A DNA stretch of 8,029 nucleotides, from assembly GCA_017615375.1 (NCBI GenBank), contig JAGAAH010000159.1, forward strand, positions 1 through 8,029. The letters run 5' to 3'. Both the position numbers and the translations under genes were made by a program. Origin of the DNA: Lachnospiraceae bacterium (lineage in GTDB: Bacteria; Bacillota; Clostridia; Lachnospirales; Lachnospiraceae). Each line of letters opens with the position of its first letter. Within the stretch, counting starts at the first letter, position 1. This document shows, piece after piece, positions 6,894 through 8,029 of this stretch. Under the pieces are notes generated by a model. It saw nothing but the letters and a program-made list of their open reading frames with translations. It ran no database searches and was not told where the DNA came from.

Positions 6894-8029
6894 ATGAATA
6901 AGAATGACATCTATGAAGTCACAATTGAAGATATGAGTCATGATGGAGAGGGAATCGGTAAAGTAGACGGATTCCCGCTCTTTATTAAGGACGCAATTAT
7001 CGGTGATGTAATCGAAGCTAAGGTTACGAAGCTTAAGAATAATTACGGGTATGCAAGGCTTGAAGAAATAGTTAAGCCTTCATCTATGCGTATAGAACCG
7101 CCGTGTCCACTTCATAAGAAATGCGGCGGATGCCAGATTCAGGCTATGGATTATAAAGCGCAGCTAAAGTTTAAACAGGATTTAGTTATTAATAATCTTG
7201 TGCGTATAGGTGGATTTGGTGAAGACATAAAGGAAATTACAGAGCCGATTGTGGGAATGGAGAATCCATATAGATACCGTAATAAGGCACAATTCCCGGT
7301 GGGCGAGAAGGACGGGCGCATTATTATGGGATTCTATGCGGGACGCACGCATGACATAATGGAATGCGAAGACTGTGTGCTTGGCGATGAAGGTAATGCG
7401 CTTATATTAAGAACCGTTCGCGAGTATATGGAGAAATATAAAGTTTCTGCATATAATGAAACTACCGGAAAAGGTCTTATTAGACATATATTGATTCGCA
7501 AGGGCTTTGCGACGGGGGAATGGATGGTATGTCTTGTAATTACCGAAAATAAACTCCCGCATGAAAAGGAGCTTATAGATAATCTTCTTAAGGTTATGCC
7601 TAAGATTGTTTCAATCTGCTTAAGTGTCAATAAGAGGCGCGATAACGTAATTATGGGAGATAACTTTAACGTAGTATATGGAGAACCGTATATTCATGAG
7701 CTTTTATCGGGGATTACTTATATGATAAGCCCGTTGTCGTTCTTCCAGGTTAATCCGGTACAGACCGAGAAGTTATATGCGAAAGCAGTTGAATATGCGC
7801 ATCTTACCGGAACGGAAAATGTCTGGGATTTATATTGCGGAACCGGAAGTATATCCCTTTTTCTTGCAAAGAAAGCTGGCAAAGTTCACGGAGTTGAGAT
7901 AATACCGCAGGCAATTGATGATGCAAGGGAGAATGCACGTGTTAACGGGATTACCAATGCGGAGTTTTTCGTAGGAAAAGCGGAAGACGTATTTGCGGAA
8001 AAAGTGCTTGATATTAAGGGTGCTAATTA
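6894..8029 (+). CDS. rlmD: 23S rRNA (uracil-C5)-methyltransferase, RlmD/RlmCD type (partial)
   Basis: An open frame of 378 codons plus 2 bases that runs off the window, so the 3' end is missing. Family members are about 450-460 residues. It transfers a methyl group from S-adenosylmethionine to C5 of 23S rRNA uridines (U1939, and also U747 in the RlmCD type of Gram-positives). Seen: a TRAM RNA-binding domain (about 1-60); iron-sulfur cysteines 71, 77 and 80 in CPLHKKCGGC, with Cys161 as the probable fourth ligand; the motif SFFQVN (282-287); and SAM motif I, DLYCGTGSISLF (312-323), followed by GVEI. The catalytic Cys motif (DPPRKG-C type) and the C-terminal Glu lie beyond the window. AGGA at 6883-6886, 7 nt before the ATG, supports the start. 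TrmA-type tRNA enzymes lack the TRAM and cluster, so that alternative is less likely. RlmD and RlmCD cannot be separated here. Confidence 0.93.
   Translation, partial: MNKNDIYEVTIEDMSHDGEGIGKVDGFPLFIKDAIIGDVIEAKVTKLKNNYGYARLEEIVKPSSMRIEPPCPLHKKCGGCQIQAMDYKAQLKFKQDLVINNLVRIGGFGEDIKEITEPIVGMENPYRYRNKAQFPVGEKDGRIIMGFYAGRTHDIMECEDCVLGDEGNALILRTVREYMEKYKVSAYNETTGKGLIRHILIRKGFATGEWMVCLVITENKLPHEKELIDNLLKVMPKIVSICLSVNKRRDNVIMGDNFNVVYGEPYIHELLSGITYMISPLSFFQVNPVQTEKLYAKAVEYAHLTGTENVWDLYCGTGSISLFLAKKAGKVHGVEIIPQAIDDARENARVNGITNAEFFVGKAEDVFAEKVLDIKGAN

Noticed and set aside
7334..7630. A 98-codon minus-strand frame inside the methyltransferase gene.
   Set aside because: It is antisense to a well-conserved coding region, with no recognisable protein features.

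Overview
The window looks like chromosomal DNA from a low-to-moderate GC Firmicute (about 40% GC by eye), most likely a Clostridia member of the Lachnospiraceae type. The evidence is a MutS2 with a clostridial-style Smr domain, a YhaM-type exoribonuclease, a Gram-positive RlmCD-like methyltransferase, purine-rich Shine-Dalgarno sites, and frequent CTT, AAG and ATA codons. I assign the family by recalled protein similarity, not by a search. No tRNA, rRNA, CRISPR array, insertion sequence or phage gene is visible, and coding density is very high.

Layout: two divergent gene sets leave a 117-bp intergenic region (4554-4670). Leftward on the minus strand the order is mutS2 (2181-4553), an OmpR-family response regulator (1456-2157) and a membrane sensor histidine kinase (19-1452). 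The gaps are only 23 and 3 bp, so this is very probably one transcript. Rightward on the plus strand the order is a membrane-anchored HtrA/DegP-like protein that appears to have lost its catalytic His and Asp (4671-5891), a YhaM-family 3'-5' exoribonuclease (5925-6878) and a TRAM-domain 23S rRNA uracil-C5 methyltransferase cut off by the window end (6894-8029). The gaps here are 33 and 15 bp with no terminator between genes, again consistent with an operon. Sigma-A-like promoters for both directions can be proposed back to back in the intergenic region.

Function: most genes are conserved housekeeping types. A loose shared theme is RNA and ribosome maintenance: MutS2 (collided-ribosome rescue in Bacillus), YhaM (RNA 3'-end trimming) and RlmD/RlmCD (rRNA methylation). 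To these are added an envelope signalling pair and an envelope PDZ protein. I see no clearly new multi-gene defence or mobile system. The most interesting items are the degenerate HtrA-like protein, the altered LDLR-type motif in the MutS2 Smr domain, and the apparent cotranscription of the two-component system with mutS2.
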